The notes beneath the pieces were generated by a model. It was given only the letters and a program-made list of their open reading frames with translations, had not been told where the DNA came from and made no database searches. A stretch of DNA of 64,000 nucleotides from Lysinibacillus sp. SGAir0095. Lineage in GTDB: Bacteria; Bacillota; Bacilli; Bacillales_A; Planococcaceae. Position numbers and translations under genes: made by a program. The stretch is from assembly GCF_005491425.1 (NCBI RefSeq), contig NZ_CP028083.1, forward strand, positions 2,566,001 to 2,630,000, in the 5' to 3' direction. This document shows positions 48,674 to 57,346 of the stretch, piece after piece. Numbering within the stretch: the first letter of the stretch is position 1; each line of letters begins with the position of its first letter.

Positions 48674-49058
48674 AATGTAAAAATCTTTCTAATTCTTCTT
48701 TAGTCGGAATTTTGCATTCAGTTTTCTTTCCAAGCTTGTGACGATTTTTAGCAATAAGATCATAGACAGCATCTCGTAAGAAAACTGGGATAATCAGGAA
48801 TGGATAAAATAACTTCCACAGATGATCTAACTTCTTACAAATTCTTAATGCTGCTGTGGATTTTACATAGCTTTTATCCCCTTCAATGTATATCATACTA
48901 TCTATAGTTTTTGGGATTTTAAATTCTTCTAACAACTTTTGCCCAATTTCACTTTGAATGGAAGCAAATTTAAAGTACTTGTTTTGATCCCGCTTAATGA
49001 TAAATTGAACACTAGCATCACAGAAATGGCACTCACCATCAAAAAGAATTATGTTCAT
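48672..49058 (-). CDS. DCC-family thiol-disulfide oxidoreductase-like protein
   Basis: A 128-residue protein of the DCC1/YuxK family. The N-terminal motif LFDGECHFCDASVQF contains the CxxC pair at residues 10 and 13 (with Asp6 and Cys-Cys giving the family its name). FKFASIQSEIG follows. The fold is thioredoxin-like and the physiological substrate is not known. It is 13 bases downstream of pheA in the same direction, so it may be co-transcribed. Confidence 0.9.
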   Translation of the reverse strand: MNIILFDGECHFCDASVQFIIKRDQNKYFKFASIQSEIGQKLLEEFKIPKTIDSMIYIEGDKSYVKSTAALRICKKLDHLWKLFYPFLIIPVFLRDAVYDLIAKNRHKLGKKTECKIPTKEELERFLH

Positions 49059-49071
49059 TTACTCACCTCTA

Positions 49072-49944
49072 TTACTCTTGTGTTAGATATGTATAATACG
49101 TACCAAGAGATTTTACATTACAGCCAAGGGCCTCCAGTTCTTCCATAGCACCCTTCATCATTGCTTCATTTTCATCTGCATGTACGTCCATAATGAAGAA
49201 ATACTCACCTAATCCTGTTTTCAACGGTCTTGATTCAATTTTGCTTAAATCGAGCTTTCTCCAAGCAAAAACAGAAAGTACTTGATGCAATGCCCCCGAT
49301 ACGTTTACAGGCAATGTAATCATTAATGTTGTCTTTGCATGGCCTAATGATTTCTCTATAGGCAAGCGGGTATTATTTTTTGATAATACAAGAAATCGAG
49401 TATGGTTAAATTGAAAATCATGGATATTTCTTTGCACAATTTCTAAATCATACTTCTCAGCAGAGGAAATATTGCCGATCGCCGCAATACAACGATCTGG
49501 ATTCTCAGATACTAATTTAGCTGCAGCAGATGTTGAGGAATAGCGTTGCAAAGGAACTGAACTAAAACGATAATACAGATATTTATGACATTGTGCTAAA
49601 GCATGCGGGTGAGAGTAAATTTCTTCGATTTCTTGCCAATTTTCTTTTTGATTTTTATGTACCATTAAATGCTGTTGAATCTTGGATAAACAATCCGCAA
49701 CGATATACAAATTGGCTTCGTGATACAAATAATCAATCGTCAAAGGTACCGTACCTTCTATCGTATTTTCAAGCGGGACAACTGCTAAGTCCACCTTTTC
49801 TTCGGACACTGCTTCTATACACTCAGGAATCGTTGAAAAAGGCATAAGTAATCCATTAGGGAATAGACTCTCTGTTGCCAAATATGTAAAAGAAGCTTCG
49901 GGTCCTAAATATGCTATTCGTTGATTTACCTCTTCATTTTTCAC
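49072..49944 (-). CDS. pheA: Prephenate dehydratase
   Basis: A 290-residue monofunctional enzyme that turns prephenate into phenylpyruvate. It has AYLGPEASFTYLA at the N-terminus, VVPLENTIEGTVPLTIDYLY near residue 57, and HNxTRF-like NHTRFLVLS near 180. The C-terminal ACT domain has the phenylalanine-binding ESRPLKTGLGEYFF motif. It should be feedback inhibited by phenylalanine. pheB lies upstream in the same direction, but a terminator-like hairpin separates them. Confidence 0.96.
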   Translation of the reverse strand: MKNEEVNQRIAYLGPEASFTYLATESLFPNGLLMPFSTIPECIEAVSEEKVDLAVVPLENTIEGTVPLTIDYLYHEANLYIVADCLSKIQQHLMVHKNQKENWQEIEEIYSHPHALAQCHKYLYYRFSSVPLQRYSSTSAAAKLVSENPDRCIAAIGNISSAEKYDLEIVQRNIHDFQFNHTRFLVLSKNNTRLPIEKSLGHAKTTLMITLPVNVSGALHQVLSVFAWRKLDLSKIESRPLKTGLGEYFFIMDVHADENEAMMKGAMEELEALGCNVKSLGTYYTYLTQE

Positions 49945-49999
49945 TTTTTTTGCCCCCTTAATTATCTAACAAGTGTCATTATTCAATCATTTTAATATT

Positions 50000-50035
50000 G
50001 AAAAAGAGAGAGCAATAATTAAATCCTGCTCTCTT
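50000..50035 (-). terminator. Terminator or attenuator between pheB and pheA
   Basis: AGAGAGCA and TGCTCTCT form a perfect 8-bp stem with a 12-base loop, followed on the minus strand by CTTTTTC. It would separate obg-pheB from pheA, at least partly. Confidence 0.65.
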
Positions 50036-50054
50036 CTTTTCTTTATTTACTTAA

Positions 50055-50510
50055 TTAAAGTGCTCCTGAACTGATTACCTCAGCCGATTCAACAAATTCC
50101 AGTTTTTTCAATTGTTGAATAAGTTCGTCTAGTTCGTATACCATACTCGTAACATCTAAAGATAACGTTACATTTGCCCTTCCCTGAATTGGGATTGTTT
50201 GATGGATCGTTAAAATATTGCATTGCGCTACACTTATGATTTCCAGTAAACTTGCAAGTGTTCCTTTTTCATCTTGCAATTGTATAAAAATCGTTAAAAT
50301 TCGTTCACGTACAATGGAGTGGAAAGGAAAAACAGCATCCCGATATTTATAAAATGCGCTTCGCGATAAATCCACTTCTTTTACCGCATCCCAGATTGAA
50401 GAAACTGCTCCACTTTGTAATAGATGCTTGGCTTCTAATGTTTTTTGCATTGCATCTGTCAGCACATCTTCTCGAACTAAATAATACCGTTGATTAGCAA
50501 CGTTTTTCAT
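50055..50510 (-). CDS. pheB: ACT domain protein PheB
   Basis: A 151-residue protein. The N-terminal half (YYLVREDVLTDAMQKTLEAK; VDLSRSAFYKYRDAVFPF) is typical of PheB, and an ACT domain spans about 75-148 (QDEKGTLASLLEIISVAQCN). Once thought to be a chorismate mutase, it is now seen as an amino-acid-binding regulator of uncertain role. The order obg-pheB-pheA is conserved in Bacillales. It lies 38 bases downstream of obg. Confidence 0.92.
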   Translation of the reverse strand: MKNVANQRYYLVREDVLTDAMQKTLEAKHLLQSGAVSSIWDAVKEVDLSRSAFYKYRDAVFPFHSIVRERILTIFIQLQDEKGTLASLLEIISVAQCNILTIHQTIPIQGRANVTLSLDVTSMVYELDELIQQLKKLEFVESAEVISSGAL

Positions 50511-50548
50511 ACTCTCCCCCCAAAACTCATGCGATTCAAAACTATAAT

Positions 50549-51838
50549 TTATTCTATAAATTCAAATTCGAATTCCATTAAGCGGACGATATCTCCGTCT
50601 TTTGCTCCACGTTCACGTAAAGCATCATCGACACCCATTCCGCGTAATTGTCTTGCAAATCGTCTAATACCATCTTCACGACTGAAATCAGTCATTTTGA
50701 ATAGACGTTCAATCGAATAGCCAGATAATACATAAGCACCGTCATCATCACGAGTAATTTCGAAGTCTTCACCTTTTTTCTCATGCTTATATAGTACAGT
50801 TGCATCACTATCTTCGGCAACCACTTCATGTAATTCAAAGTGAGGTGTTACTTCAAGCAAGTCTGCGATTTCAAACAATACAGGCTTAAGACCTTGGCGT
50901 GAAACTGCTGAAACAGCATAAACCTTAACAGAATCTCCAACTTTTTCTTTAAATTCTTTTAAGTTTTCTTCTGCATCCGGCATATCCATTTTGTTTGCTA
51001 CAACAATTTGTGGTCTTTCAGTCAAACGCAAATTGTATTGCTTCAGTTCTTCATTGATTGTTACGTAGTCCTCATATGGATCACGGCCTTCCATACCAGA
51101 CATATCAATAACATGGACAATTACTCTTGTTCGTTCAATATGTCGTAGGAATTGCATGCCTAATCCAACGCCCTGATGTGCCCCTTCAATCAGTCCAGGT
51201 AAATCTGCCATCGCAAAGCTTCGTCCATCTTCTGTTTCAACCATACCTAGATTTGGAACAATTGTTGTGAAGTGATACGCTCCGATTTTAGGTTTGGCTG
51301 CCGAAACAACAGAAAGTAGAGTTGATTTACCTACGCTAGGGAAGCCAACTAAACCTACGTCAGCTAACACTTTTAATTCTAATATAACATTTAATTCCTG
51401 TCCTGGCTCACCTTTTTCTGCAAGTTCGGGAGCCGGATTGGCAGGAGTGGCAAAACGACTATTTCCACGTCCACCGCGTCCTCCACGTGCTATGACTGCG
51501 GTTTGACCATGTTCCACTAAATCTGCAATGACTGCTCCAGTTTCTTCGTTCATAACGACTGTACCTGGTGGAACTTTTACTACAAGGTCAGTGGAGTTTC
51601 TTCCGTGCATTCCTTTACTCATCCCGTGTTCGCCACGGTCTGCCTTAAAGTGGCGTTGATAACGGAAATCCATTAGAGTTCGTAGTCCTTCTTCTACCAG
51701 GAATACGACATTTCCTCCATTTCCTCCATCTCCACCAGCAGGGCCACCATTTGGTACGTATTTTTCACGGCGAAAGGCGACCATACCATCTCCACCGTCT
51801 CCACCCTTCACATAAATCTTGACGTGATCGACAAACAT
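50549..51838 (-). CDS. obg: Ribosome-assembly GTPase Obg (CgtA)
   Basis: A 429-residue essential GTPase of 50S assembly and stress control, also linked to Spo0A phosphorelay activation. The glycine-rich Obg fold spans 1-158 ([20 protein letters not shown]). The G domain has [11 protein letters not shown] (G1), [16 protein letters not shown] (G3) and NKMDMPD (G4). The C-terminal OCT domain follows. ATG 51838 has AGGAG 8 bases upstream and matches the family start [13 protein letters not shown]; the frame is open to 51877. It begins 5 bases after the spo0B stop. Confidence 0.96.
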   Translation of the reverse strand: MFVDHVKIYVKGGDGGDGMVAFRREKYVPNGGPAGGDGGNGGNVVFLVEEGLRTLMDFRYQRHFKADRGEHGMSKGMHGRNSTDLVVKVPPGTVVMNEETGAVIADLVEHGQTAVIARGGRGGRGNSRFATPANPAPELAEKGEPGQELNVILELKVLADVGLVGFPSVGKSTLLSVVSAAKPKIGAYHFTTIVPNLGMVETEDGRSFAMADLPGLIEGAHQGVGLGMQFLRHIERTRVIVHVIDMSGMEGRDPYEDYVTINEELKQYNLRLTERPQIVVANKMDMPDAEENLKEFKEKVGDSVKVYAVSAVSRQGLKPVLFEIADLLEVTPHFELHEVVAEDSDATVLYKHEKKGEDFEITRDDDGAYVLSGYSIERLFKMTDFSREDGIRRFARQLRGMGVDDALRERGAKDGDIVRLMEFEFEFIE

Positions 51839-51843
51839 TACAT

Positions 51844-52371
51844 TCACTCCTGTTCTACGCTCAAAGCATACTTCCACTCATTTGCAGTTTGCTCATATGT
51901 TTGAACCTTAAAATTATTATTCTCTTCTTGATTGAATAATGGTGCTTCCCACTTCCCCTTTAAGCTAAAAAGCAAAGTGAAAATTTTCTCATTTGATTCA
52001 ATTGAGATATCTAGCAGCTGTTCAGTATAAGGATCCAGAGAATCACACACATGAATAACTGTCTTTTCTAAGTATTCTACAATTAGTTCATCTTTTTCCA
52101 AATCAACTGGAAAAGTTACATTACTATTCAAAGTTGTTTCAAATTCTTGATATCTCCACTGCATAGTCTGTAACCATTCCACCGTTTTAGGTAATTTTAA
52201 TTTATTGATATTTGAAAAAGTTTTACTCTGCTCTGAAAATTTTTCAATAATTGATTTTGCTTCTTGGACCCTACCTAGATCTAAGTTCATTTTTAGTAAT
52301 TGAAGTTGATTCATATAATCATGATTAGCAAATTTTAAAACATCAATAACCGAAAGTGTTGAAGTTTTCAT
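51844..52371 (-). CDS. spo0B: Sporulation initiation phosphotransferase Spo0B
   Basis: A 175-residue phosphorelay protein that carries phosphate from Spo0F to Spo0A. The active histidine is His17 in [20 protein letters not shown]. The C-terminal half is a degenerate kinase-like domain without ATP motifs, as in the family. Overall similarity is weak, but the histidine motif and the place between rpmA and obg identify it. ATG 52371 has GGAGG 6 bases upstream. A candidate promoter lies about 45 bases further upstream, after two terminators. Confidence 0.88.
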   Translation of the reverse strand: MKTSTLSVIDVLKFANHDYMNQLQLLKMNLDLGRVQEAKSIIEKFSEQSKTFSNINKLKLPKTVEWLQTMQWRYQEFETTLNSNVTFPVDLEKDELIVEYLEKTVIHVCDSLDPYTEQLLDISIESNEKIFTLLFSLKGKWEAPLFNQEENNNFKVQTYEQTANEWKYALSVEQE

Positions 52372-52417
52372 ATTAGTCCTCCAAACGTAATAGAAAAATC
52401 CTACCAATATCTTCATT

Positions 52418-52426
52418 AGTATAACA
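52418..52426 (-). promoter_or_regulatory. Candidate extended -10 promoter for spo0B-obg
   Basis: On the minus strand TGTTATACT combines a TGn extended element with TATACT, about 47 bases upstream of the spo0B ATG. No good -35 is visible. The intergenic stretch 52427-52564 shows nothing else I recognise. Confidence 0.4.
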
Positions 52427-52564
52427 AGTTTTTCTATTTTTCGCCTTTCATTGCTCTAAAGCGTGTAGTAATACTATAAGAAAATTTCAGACATTCATAG
52501 ATAATTTTCGATACCTTCTAATTTAAGACAAGAAATTATACGAACATAATTACTCTAATACATG

Positions 52565-52594
52565 AAAAAGGACTGCTGGCTAGCAGTCCTTTTT
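52565..52594. terminator. Perfect palindromic terminator upstream of spo0B
   Basis: AAAAAGGACTGCT and AGCAGTCCTTTTT form a perfect 13-bp stem with a 4-base loop and T-runs on both strands. It isolates the ribosomal-protein unit from spo0B-obg. Confidence 0.85.
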
Positions 52595-52633
52595 GGCGGA
52601 TAGAGAAGTATAAGTTGCCTATCCTCATAAGAA

Positions 52634-52673
52634 AAGACATCAACTCGACCTATTTTAGGTCGAGTTGTGTTTT
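52634..52673 (-). terminator. Terminator of rpmA; member of a dispersed repeat
   Basis: CAACTCGACC and GGTCGAGTTG form a perfect 10-bp stem with a 7-base loop; on the minus strand the T-rich tail is weak. The stem and its CATAAGAAAA-type flank closely match the terminator at 1492-1531. Confidence 0.78.
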
Positions 52674-52692
52674 TCTGATATAATATATACTT

Positions 52693-52992
52693 TTAAGCTT
52701 CTTGAGCTACAGGGTATACACTAACTTTTTTCTTGTCGCGACCTAAACGTTCGAATTTAACAACACCATCCACTTTAGCGTAAAGTGTGTCATCTCCACC
52801 ACGGCCTACGTTTGTACCTGGGTAAATTTTTGTACCGCGTTGACGGTAAAGAATTGAACCACCTGATACGAATTGACCATCAGCACGTTTAGCACCAAGG
52901 CGTTTTGACTCAGAGTCACGTCCGTTCTTTGTAGAACCTACCCCTTTTTTCGAAGCGAAAAATTGAAGGTCTAAAGAAAGTAATAATTTCAT
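52693..52992 (-). CDS. rpmA: Ribosomal protein L27 with cleavable N-terminal extension
   Basis: A 99-residue 50S protein. The first 12 residues ([12 protein letters not shown]) are the Firmicutes extension, cut before [15 protein letters not shown] by the protease Prp, encoded just upstream. Cleavage exposes the N-terminus that reaches the peptidyl transferase centre. [12 protein letters not shown] and [20 protein letters not shown] are standard L27 blocks. It is part of the rplU-prp-rpmA operon. Confidence 0.97.
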   Translation of the reverse strand: MKLLLSLDLQFFASKKGVGSTKNGRDSESKRLGAKRADGQFVSGGSILYRQRGTKIYPGTNVGRGGDDTLYAKVDGVVKFERLGRDKKKVSVYPVAQEA

Positions 52993-53008
52993 GTCGTTCC
53001 ACCTCCTA

Positions 53009-53353
53009 CTAGGCTACTTGGTTGTAGTTGATTTTAATATATTGTCCGTAAGTTTGGACCATCGAGTACACTTGAGCAGTCATAACTTGGACAATAAGTT
53101 GTAATTTTGCATCGACTTCTGCGTCAATATCGGTAGGAAGATCTACGCGAAGGTAGCCTCCACCTTCTGTTGCCTGGTCGATTTTAGGTTCGATTTGTAA
53201 TAATGCATAAATGGCATTTACAGTGCCAATGGCAATTGTAGATGCACCTGCGCATACTAAATCCTTACCTGTTTGATCATACTCAGCATGACCAGAAAAT
53301 TCGAATGCAGAAACATGTCTATTTTCATCGTGATGAATTGTAACAGTTATCAT
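53009..53353 (-). CDS. prp: Ribosomal-processing cysteine protease Prp (YsxB)
   Basis: A 114-residue cysteine protease that matures L27. The catalytic His lies in [15 protein letters not shown] (about 21) and Cys in LVCAGAST (about 34). It is specific for the L27 extension encoded 16 bases downstream. ATG 53353 has GAGGTG 6 bases upstream; an in-frame GTG at 53362 overlaps that site. The rplU-prp-rpmA order is fixed in Firmicutes. Confidence 0.94.
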   Translation of the reverse strand: MITVTIHHDENRHVSAFEFSGHAEYDQTGKDLVCAGASTIAIGTVNAIYALLQIEPKIDQATEGGGYLRVDLPTDIDAEVDAKLQLIVQVMTAQVYSMVQTYGQYIKINYNQVA

Positions 53354-53370
53354 TTCATTCACCTCGACTC

Positions 53371-53679
53371 TTAAGCGTTGATTGTTTCAACAACTAATTT
53401 CGTGTAAGGTTGACGATGACCTTGTTTACGACGGTAGTTTTTCTTCGCTTTGTATTTGAATACAGTAATTTTTTTTGCGCGTCCTTCTTTTACAACTTTC
53501 GCTGTAACAGTAGCACCTGCAACAGTTGGAGCTCCAACTTTAACTGTTTCTCCACCTACGAATAAAACTTTATCAAAAGTAACTACTTCGTCAGCTTCAA
53601 CACCTAGTTTTTCAACATAGATCTCTTGTCCAGCTTCTACTTTGATTTGTTTTCCACCAGTTTCGATAATTGCGTACAT
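53371..53679 (-). CDS. rplU: Ribosomal protein L21
   Basis: A 102-residue 50S subunit protein, beginning [20 protein letters not shown] and ending with the basic [17 protein letters not shown] segment that contacts 23S rRNA. It is the first gene of rplU-prp-rpmA and is preceded by a structured leader. A strong AGGAGGTG lies upstream of its ATG. Confidence 0.97.
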   Translation of the reverse strand: MYAIIETGGKQIKVEAGQEIYVEKLGVEADEVVTFDKVLFVGGETVKVGAPTVAGATVTAKVVKEGRAKKITVFKYKAKKNYRRKQGHRQPYTKLVVETINA

Positions 53680-53694
53680 TAAAATGCACCTCCT

Positions 53695-53787
53695 CTTAGA
53701 CTCAGACTCGCCTGTATTGAAAGGTGATCTATTCGATACTTAAGACCTTCCCAGAGCGGTTGTAGCACGGGTGCTACAAACAATAAC
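53695..53787 (-). promoter_or_regulatory. L21 (rplU) leader RNA
   Basis: Between the promoter and rplU the minus-strand transcript contains the hairpin TGTAGCACCCGTGCTACA (53761-53778), followed by a second pairing element near CAGGCGAGTC. This matches the position and first hairpin of the Bacillales L21 leader motif, which is thought to let L21 regulate its own operon. The match is by eye, not by a covariance model. Confidence 0.6.
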
Positions 53788-53793
53788 ATTACA

Positions 53794-53823
53794 ATACTAT
53801 CATAGGACAGACTTTTAAGTCAA
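53794..53823 (-). promoter_or_regulatory. Promoter of the rplU-prp-rpmA operon
   Basis: On the minus strand a -35 TTGACT (53818-53823) and a -10-like TAGTAT (53794-53799) are 18 bases apart. The -35 overlaps the end of spoIVFB. Confidence 0.5.
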
Positions 53824-54453
53824 CCGTTTAATTACATGTTTCTCAAATGCAAAACGGTATTTTCTAAATCTCCACGCATTCACAATTTGTATAAATAAAA
53901 AGATACTCAAAACGAGTAAAAATAAAGTTTTTGGCAATAAAATAAACGTGATAAATACAGTAATCATAATTAATATAAGTGAAATCGTTAAATAGTATTC
54001 AACCACCCGAATACGAGGGTAAAAAATATGAATAAGTGCCATAATAATACGCCCACCATCTAATGGCCATATCGGGATAAGATTAATTCCAAGCAAGACA
54101 ATCTGAATTTTCAATAAGGGGTCTGCTAAAAGCGGGTCAAGTAAAGGAATCGCTGCAATACAACAAAGAGTCGCAATCGGTCCACCAAGTGCAATAATCA
54201 GCTGCTTTTTCGGATCTATCGAATTACCGCCTTTTAGTTCAATTTCCCCCCCATATGGCATTATCACACAGCGTTCGACCTTCACTTTACAAAGCAAAGC
54301 CGCTACGATATGTCCCACTTCATGAATAATTAAGGAAGATAAAATAAGTGCATAATAAGATACATTACCATATAAAACAATAGTAAACAGAATCGGCAAA
54401 AATAATGGATGAATGGTCATACGCATCATGATTGCGTATGCTCTTTCATCCAT
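53815..54453 (-). CDS. spoIVFB: Intramembrane metalloprotease SpoIVFB
   Basis: A 212-residue site-2-type protease that cleaves pro-sigma-K in the mother cell during sporulation. The zinc motif is HEVGH (residues 44-48, in SLIIHEVGHIVAA). The third ligand lies in PIWPLDGGRI (Asp132). About six membrane segments are present. ATG 54453 has AGGAG 8 bases upstream, inside spoIVFA, giving a 28-base overlap; a later ATG at 54429 would give a 4-base overlap but lacks a ribosome binding site. Its partner and regulator SpoIVFA is encoded directly upstream. Confidence 0.93.
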   Translation of the reverse strand: MDERAYAIMMRMTIHPLFLPILFTIVLYGNVSYYALILSSLIIHEVGHIVAALLCKVKVERCVIMPYGGEIELKGGNSIDPKKQLIIALGGPIATLCCIAAIPLLDPLLADPLLKIQIVLLGINLIPIWPLDGGRIIMALIHIFYPRIRVVEYYLTISLILIMITVFITFILLPKTLFLLVLSIFLFIQIVNAWRFRKYRFAFEKHVIKRLT

Positions 54454-54989
54454 TCTAAAGTCTCCTCTAGGGTTAACACTTTTCCGCCTTCTTCTATTTT
54501 TATATATAGATCCCCAGGTTCCTTATTCGCAAGCGTACCTCCTCGTTCAATCGATGTATATGGCAATAATGAAAACGAATCCACATTACCGTAAGTAACA
54601 GTAGTATCATCTTCATAAAATACGGAAATTGTCTTGCCTGTATTTTTTGTATGACCTGTATAGACAACAAGTCCATTTTCAATCGCAAGAATCGGGATTG
54701 CTTCTTCGAATGTTAGCAGGTACCCTTGGTCAAACGGTTTTACTGATACAAACGATAAAAGCTCTTTGTTTACACTTTCTGATGATACCGTAATCTTCTC
54801 ATCTTCTTCTTGGCCGAATACTTCTCGTAGCACATTCCGCATAATGGTTAAGTCTTCAGAGCTATAAACAATTTTTTTCACATCTACCGCTAATTGCCCC
54901 CTCTCTTGCAAACGAATACCCAATATGACGACCCCGCAGAGAACAATAGCCGCTATCCATTTCCATTTCTTGTTCACTACCTCATCCAT
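54426..54989 (-). CDS. spoIVFA: SpoIVFA, regulator of SpoIVFB
   Basis: A 187-residue membrane protein. A single N-terminal membrane helix (about 8-25, WIAAIVLCGVVILGI) is followed by an extracytoplasmic M23/LytM-like domain. It contains VVYTGHTKNTGKTISVFYED but lacks the zinc ligands of active M23 peptidases. SpoIVFA holds and inhibits SpoIVFB until SpoIVB cuts it. The identification rests on this layout and the overlap with spoIVFB. A sigma-E-like -10 (CATATACTA) lies about 20 bases upstream, with no clear -35. Confidence 0.88.
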   Translation of the reverse strand: MDEVVNKKWKWIAAIVLCGVVILGIRLQERGQLAVDVKKIVYSSEDLTIMRNVLREVFGQEEDEKITVSSESVNKELLSFVSVKPFDQGYLLTFEEAIPILAIENGLVVYTGHTKNTGKTISVFYEDDTTVTYGNVDSFSLLPYTSIERGGTLANKEPGDLYIKIEEGGKVLTLEETLEWMKEHTQS

Positions 54990-55254
54990 TCTCTTTTTTT
55001 ATAGTATATGAAAAATATGAAAATAGGATTCTAGTGGAAATGAAAAGATACTGTCCAATTACGTCGAATGCAAAAGGAAAATAAATCTAATCCTTTAAGT
55101 AGTTGCTGCGATTGTTCCTTGTCGGACGCTTCCACCGGATTTTACCTATTCGGGTCAGAAACTTCACTTTTTCGTTTGGTCAATTAAGGACTGAATCCGT
55201 AAACTCATTCTAAGAGCCAGCGCCTACTTTAAGTATTTGGCATATATAGAATTC
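54990..55254. other. Intergenic region between spoIVFA and minD, no gene seen
   Basis: About 265 bases without a supported gene. The end next to spoIVFA is AT-rich and may hold a sigma-E promoter. The middle has a more GC-rich stretch (about 55110-55240) with no convincing frame or strong hairpin. Confidence 0.5.
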
Positions 55255-55305
55255 AACAAAAAAAGACTGCAGTCAACTCAACACTTCCGAGTTTTCTACA
55301 GTCTT
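55255..55305 (-). terminator. Terminator of the mre-min operon after minD
   Basis: On the minus strand AAGACTGTAG and CTGCAGTCTT pair around an inner AACTC/GAGTT stem, followed by TTTTTTT. It lies about 20 bases past the minD stop. Confidence 0.82.
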
Positions 55306-55324
55306 AGGCTATAAAATTTAATTA

Positions 55325-56122
55325 TTATTTCGAGAAAATAGAAATGAACTTTTTGAACATTCCTTTAGAATTGTCTTCAATAGACATTAATGGAACTGAT
55401 TCACCCAGAATTCTTCTTGCAATATTACGATACCCTAAAGAAGCCTTACTATTTGGATCCATGACAATAGGTTCACCTTTGTTAGATGAACTGATTACGT
55501 CTTCACTATCAATAACGATTCCTAATAAATCAATTGATAAATGCGTTGTAATTTCATTTATATCCAATGAATCTCCACTTTTCATTAAATCTTTACGAAT
55601 ACGGTTAATAATTAATTTTGGCGGTTCAATTGCTTCCTGCTCCAATAGTCCGATAATACGATCTGCATCTCGAACAGCCGAAATTTCAGGAGTTGTTACT
55701 ACAATAGCACGATCAGCACCTGCTACTGCATTTTTATAACCTTGTTCAATACCCGCAGGACAGTCAATTAAAACATAATCATATTCACGCTTTAACTCGT
55801 CTATTAAACTCTTCATTTGCTCTGGTGTAACGGCATTTTTATCCGTTGTTTGAGCAGCAGGCAATAAAAATAGTTTTTCATCAACACGTTTGTCCTTTAC
55901 TAACGCTTGATGGATCTTACAGCGACCTTCTACGACATCGACTAGGTCATATATAATTCGATTATCTAAGCCTAACACTAAGTCTAAGTTACGTAAGCCA
56001 ATATCTGTATCTACTAAACATACTTTTTTCCCTTGAAGAGCCAATGCAGTTCCCAGATTGGCAGTTGTTGTTGTCTTACCTACTCCGCCTTTACCTGAAG
56101 TTATTACGATTGCTACACCCAC
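55325..56122 (-). CDS. minD: Septum site-determining ATPase MinD
   Basis: A 265-residue ParA-type ATPase that positions the division inhibitor MinC on the membrane. The deviant Walker A is SGKGGVGKTTTTANLG (about 9-24), with VCLVDTDIGLRNLD following and LIDCPAGIEQG near 118. The C-terminal amphipathic helix (GMFKKFISIFSK) anchors it to the membrane. It begins 1 base after the minC stop. It is the last gene before a terminator. Confidence 0.97.
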   Translation of the reverse strand: MGVAIVITSGKGGVGKTTTTANLGTALALQGKKVCLVDTDIGLRNLDLVLGLDNRIIYDLVDVVEGRCKIHQALVKDKRVDEKLFLLPAAQTTDKNAVTPEQMKSLIDELKREYDYVLIDCPAGIEQGYKNAVAGADRAIVVTTPEISAVRDADRIIGLLEQEAIEPPKLIINRIRKDLMKSGDSLDINEITTHLSIDLLGIVIDSEDVISSSNKGEPIVMDPNSKASLGYRNIARRILGESVPLMSIEDNSKGMFKKFISIFSK

Positions 56123-56123
56123 A

Positions 56124-56792
56124 TTAGCTTCCTCCTTTAATCGTACTTAATAATGGACGTATTTTTCTTACTTCTTGAACTCGTTCATATGAAATTATGC
56201 CATCTCTATTAATATATGCAAAGATTTGTTCAGAATTTTCTTTGACAAATGGTTGTTCATTGGACATAACTTCGATTTGGTCGTCAATTAAAACGTGGGT
56301 AGGTTCAAAATGTGACGCAACGATTATAGCCTCTTTATTTCCATTTACGCCTGCATGGGCAATTCCTTTTAAATTACCAAGAACATAAATGCTTCCACCA
56401 GCTTCAATTTTTCCATTTGGATTTACATCACCAATAACAACAATATTTCCATCCGTTTTAACTATTTGTCCAGAGCGAATAATCCCAATAAAGGTTTCAC
56501 TCTGATCTGTTAGTACTTTTTCATTACTTTCTTCAATAGTAATCACATCACTATGCACTTTTGAAACGTGCATATTGCCTGGGCCTTGTACAATTGCGAT
56601 GAGCTCATTTTGTTGTGCACTCAGTAGGTAGCGATTTCCTAGATGCAGTTGTACATCAACTTTTCCATCGATTCCACCTTCTGAAACTTTGCGTTCAAGT
56701 TCTTCCACCAGTTCTGCGTAGGCGCACTGATCATCAAGCCGAAGTACCAACCCCGCTTTAGTCCCCTTAATATGGACAAGCTGTTTATTCAT
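56124..56792 (-). CDS. minC: Septum formation inhibitor MinC
   Basis: A 222-residue FtsZ-assembly inhibitor. The N-terminal domain (MNKQLVHIKGTKAGLVLRLD) contacts FtsZ. The C-terminal beta-helix (GQIVKTDGNIVVIGDVNPNG; GGSIYVLGNLKGIAHAG) binds MinD. ATG 56792 has GAGGTG 10 bases upstream; the frame also opens at GTG 56810. It lies 29 bases downstream of mreD and directly before minD, as in B. subtilis. Confidence 0.95.
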   Translation of the reverse strand: MNKQLVHIKGTKAGLVLRLDDQCAYAELVEELERKVSEGGIDGKVDVQLHLGNRYLLSAQQNELIAIVQGPGNMHVSKVHSDVITIEESNEKVLTDQSETFIGIIRSGQIVKTDGNIVVIGDVNPNGKIEAGGSIYVLGNLKGIAHAGVNGNKEAIIVASHFEPTHVLIDDQIEVMSNEQPFVKENSEQIFAYINRDGIISYERVQEVRKIRPLLSTIKGGS

Positions 56793-56821
56793 AAGAAAGC
56801 GACACCTCACGCTAAATCAAT

Positions 56822-57346
56822 TTAAGAATTATCTCGGGCACGCTGTAACACACGCGCATTGATTAAATATTTAAATGCCCAACCAAGCATTATTAGAAAT
56901 AATAGGTTTGCGATTATAGTTGGCAGTAAACGGTTGCTTAAAAAATCGCTTACCGGTATTGTTGTAAACTGAATAAAATAAAAGAAATAATATAAAAAAA
57001 CTTCCATTAAAGCTACTAGCACTACGGATAGGATTGTTGTAACACTTAAATGTTGATGGATAAATTTTACAGTAGACCCAGCAATAAAACAAACAAGTGG
57101 ATATAAAAAGGAATATAATCCAATAATATCAATGTAAAACACATCATACAAGAGTCCAAAAATTAATCCATACAAACACGCTCTTTTTTTACTATAGTAG
57201 ATGGAGATAAAAATCAAATAGAGTATAACAAATCGAGGTACTAGCGTTAGAGTTTGCTCTCCCCAACTGATTGGTGAAAACAATGCAAACTCCGGCTCTA
57301 ACAAAAATAAAACAACTGCTACAAAAGGGATTAAGAATCGTATCAT
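56822..57346 (-). CDS. mreD: Rod shape-determining protein MreD
   Basis: A 174-residue integral membrane protein with five or six hydrophobic segments (MIRFLIPFVAVVLFLLEPEF at the start; LYGLIFGLLYDVFYIDIIGL, the family's most conserved stretch). It is part of the MreBCD elongation complex. Its ATG directly follows the mreC stop with no gap, so they are translationally coupled. Confidence 0.94.
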   Translation of the reverse strand: MIRFLIPFVAVVLFLLEPEFALFSPISWGEQTLTLVPRFVILYLIFISIYYSKKRACLYGLIFGLLYDVFYIDIIGLYSFLYPLVCFIAGSTVKFIHQHLSVTTILSVVLVALMEVFLYYFFYFIQFTTIPVSDFLSNRLLPTIIANLLFLIMLGWAFKYLINARVLQRARDNS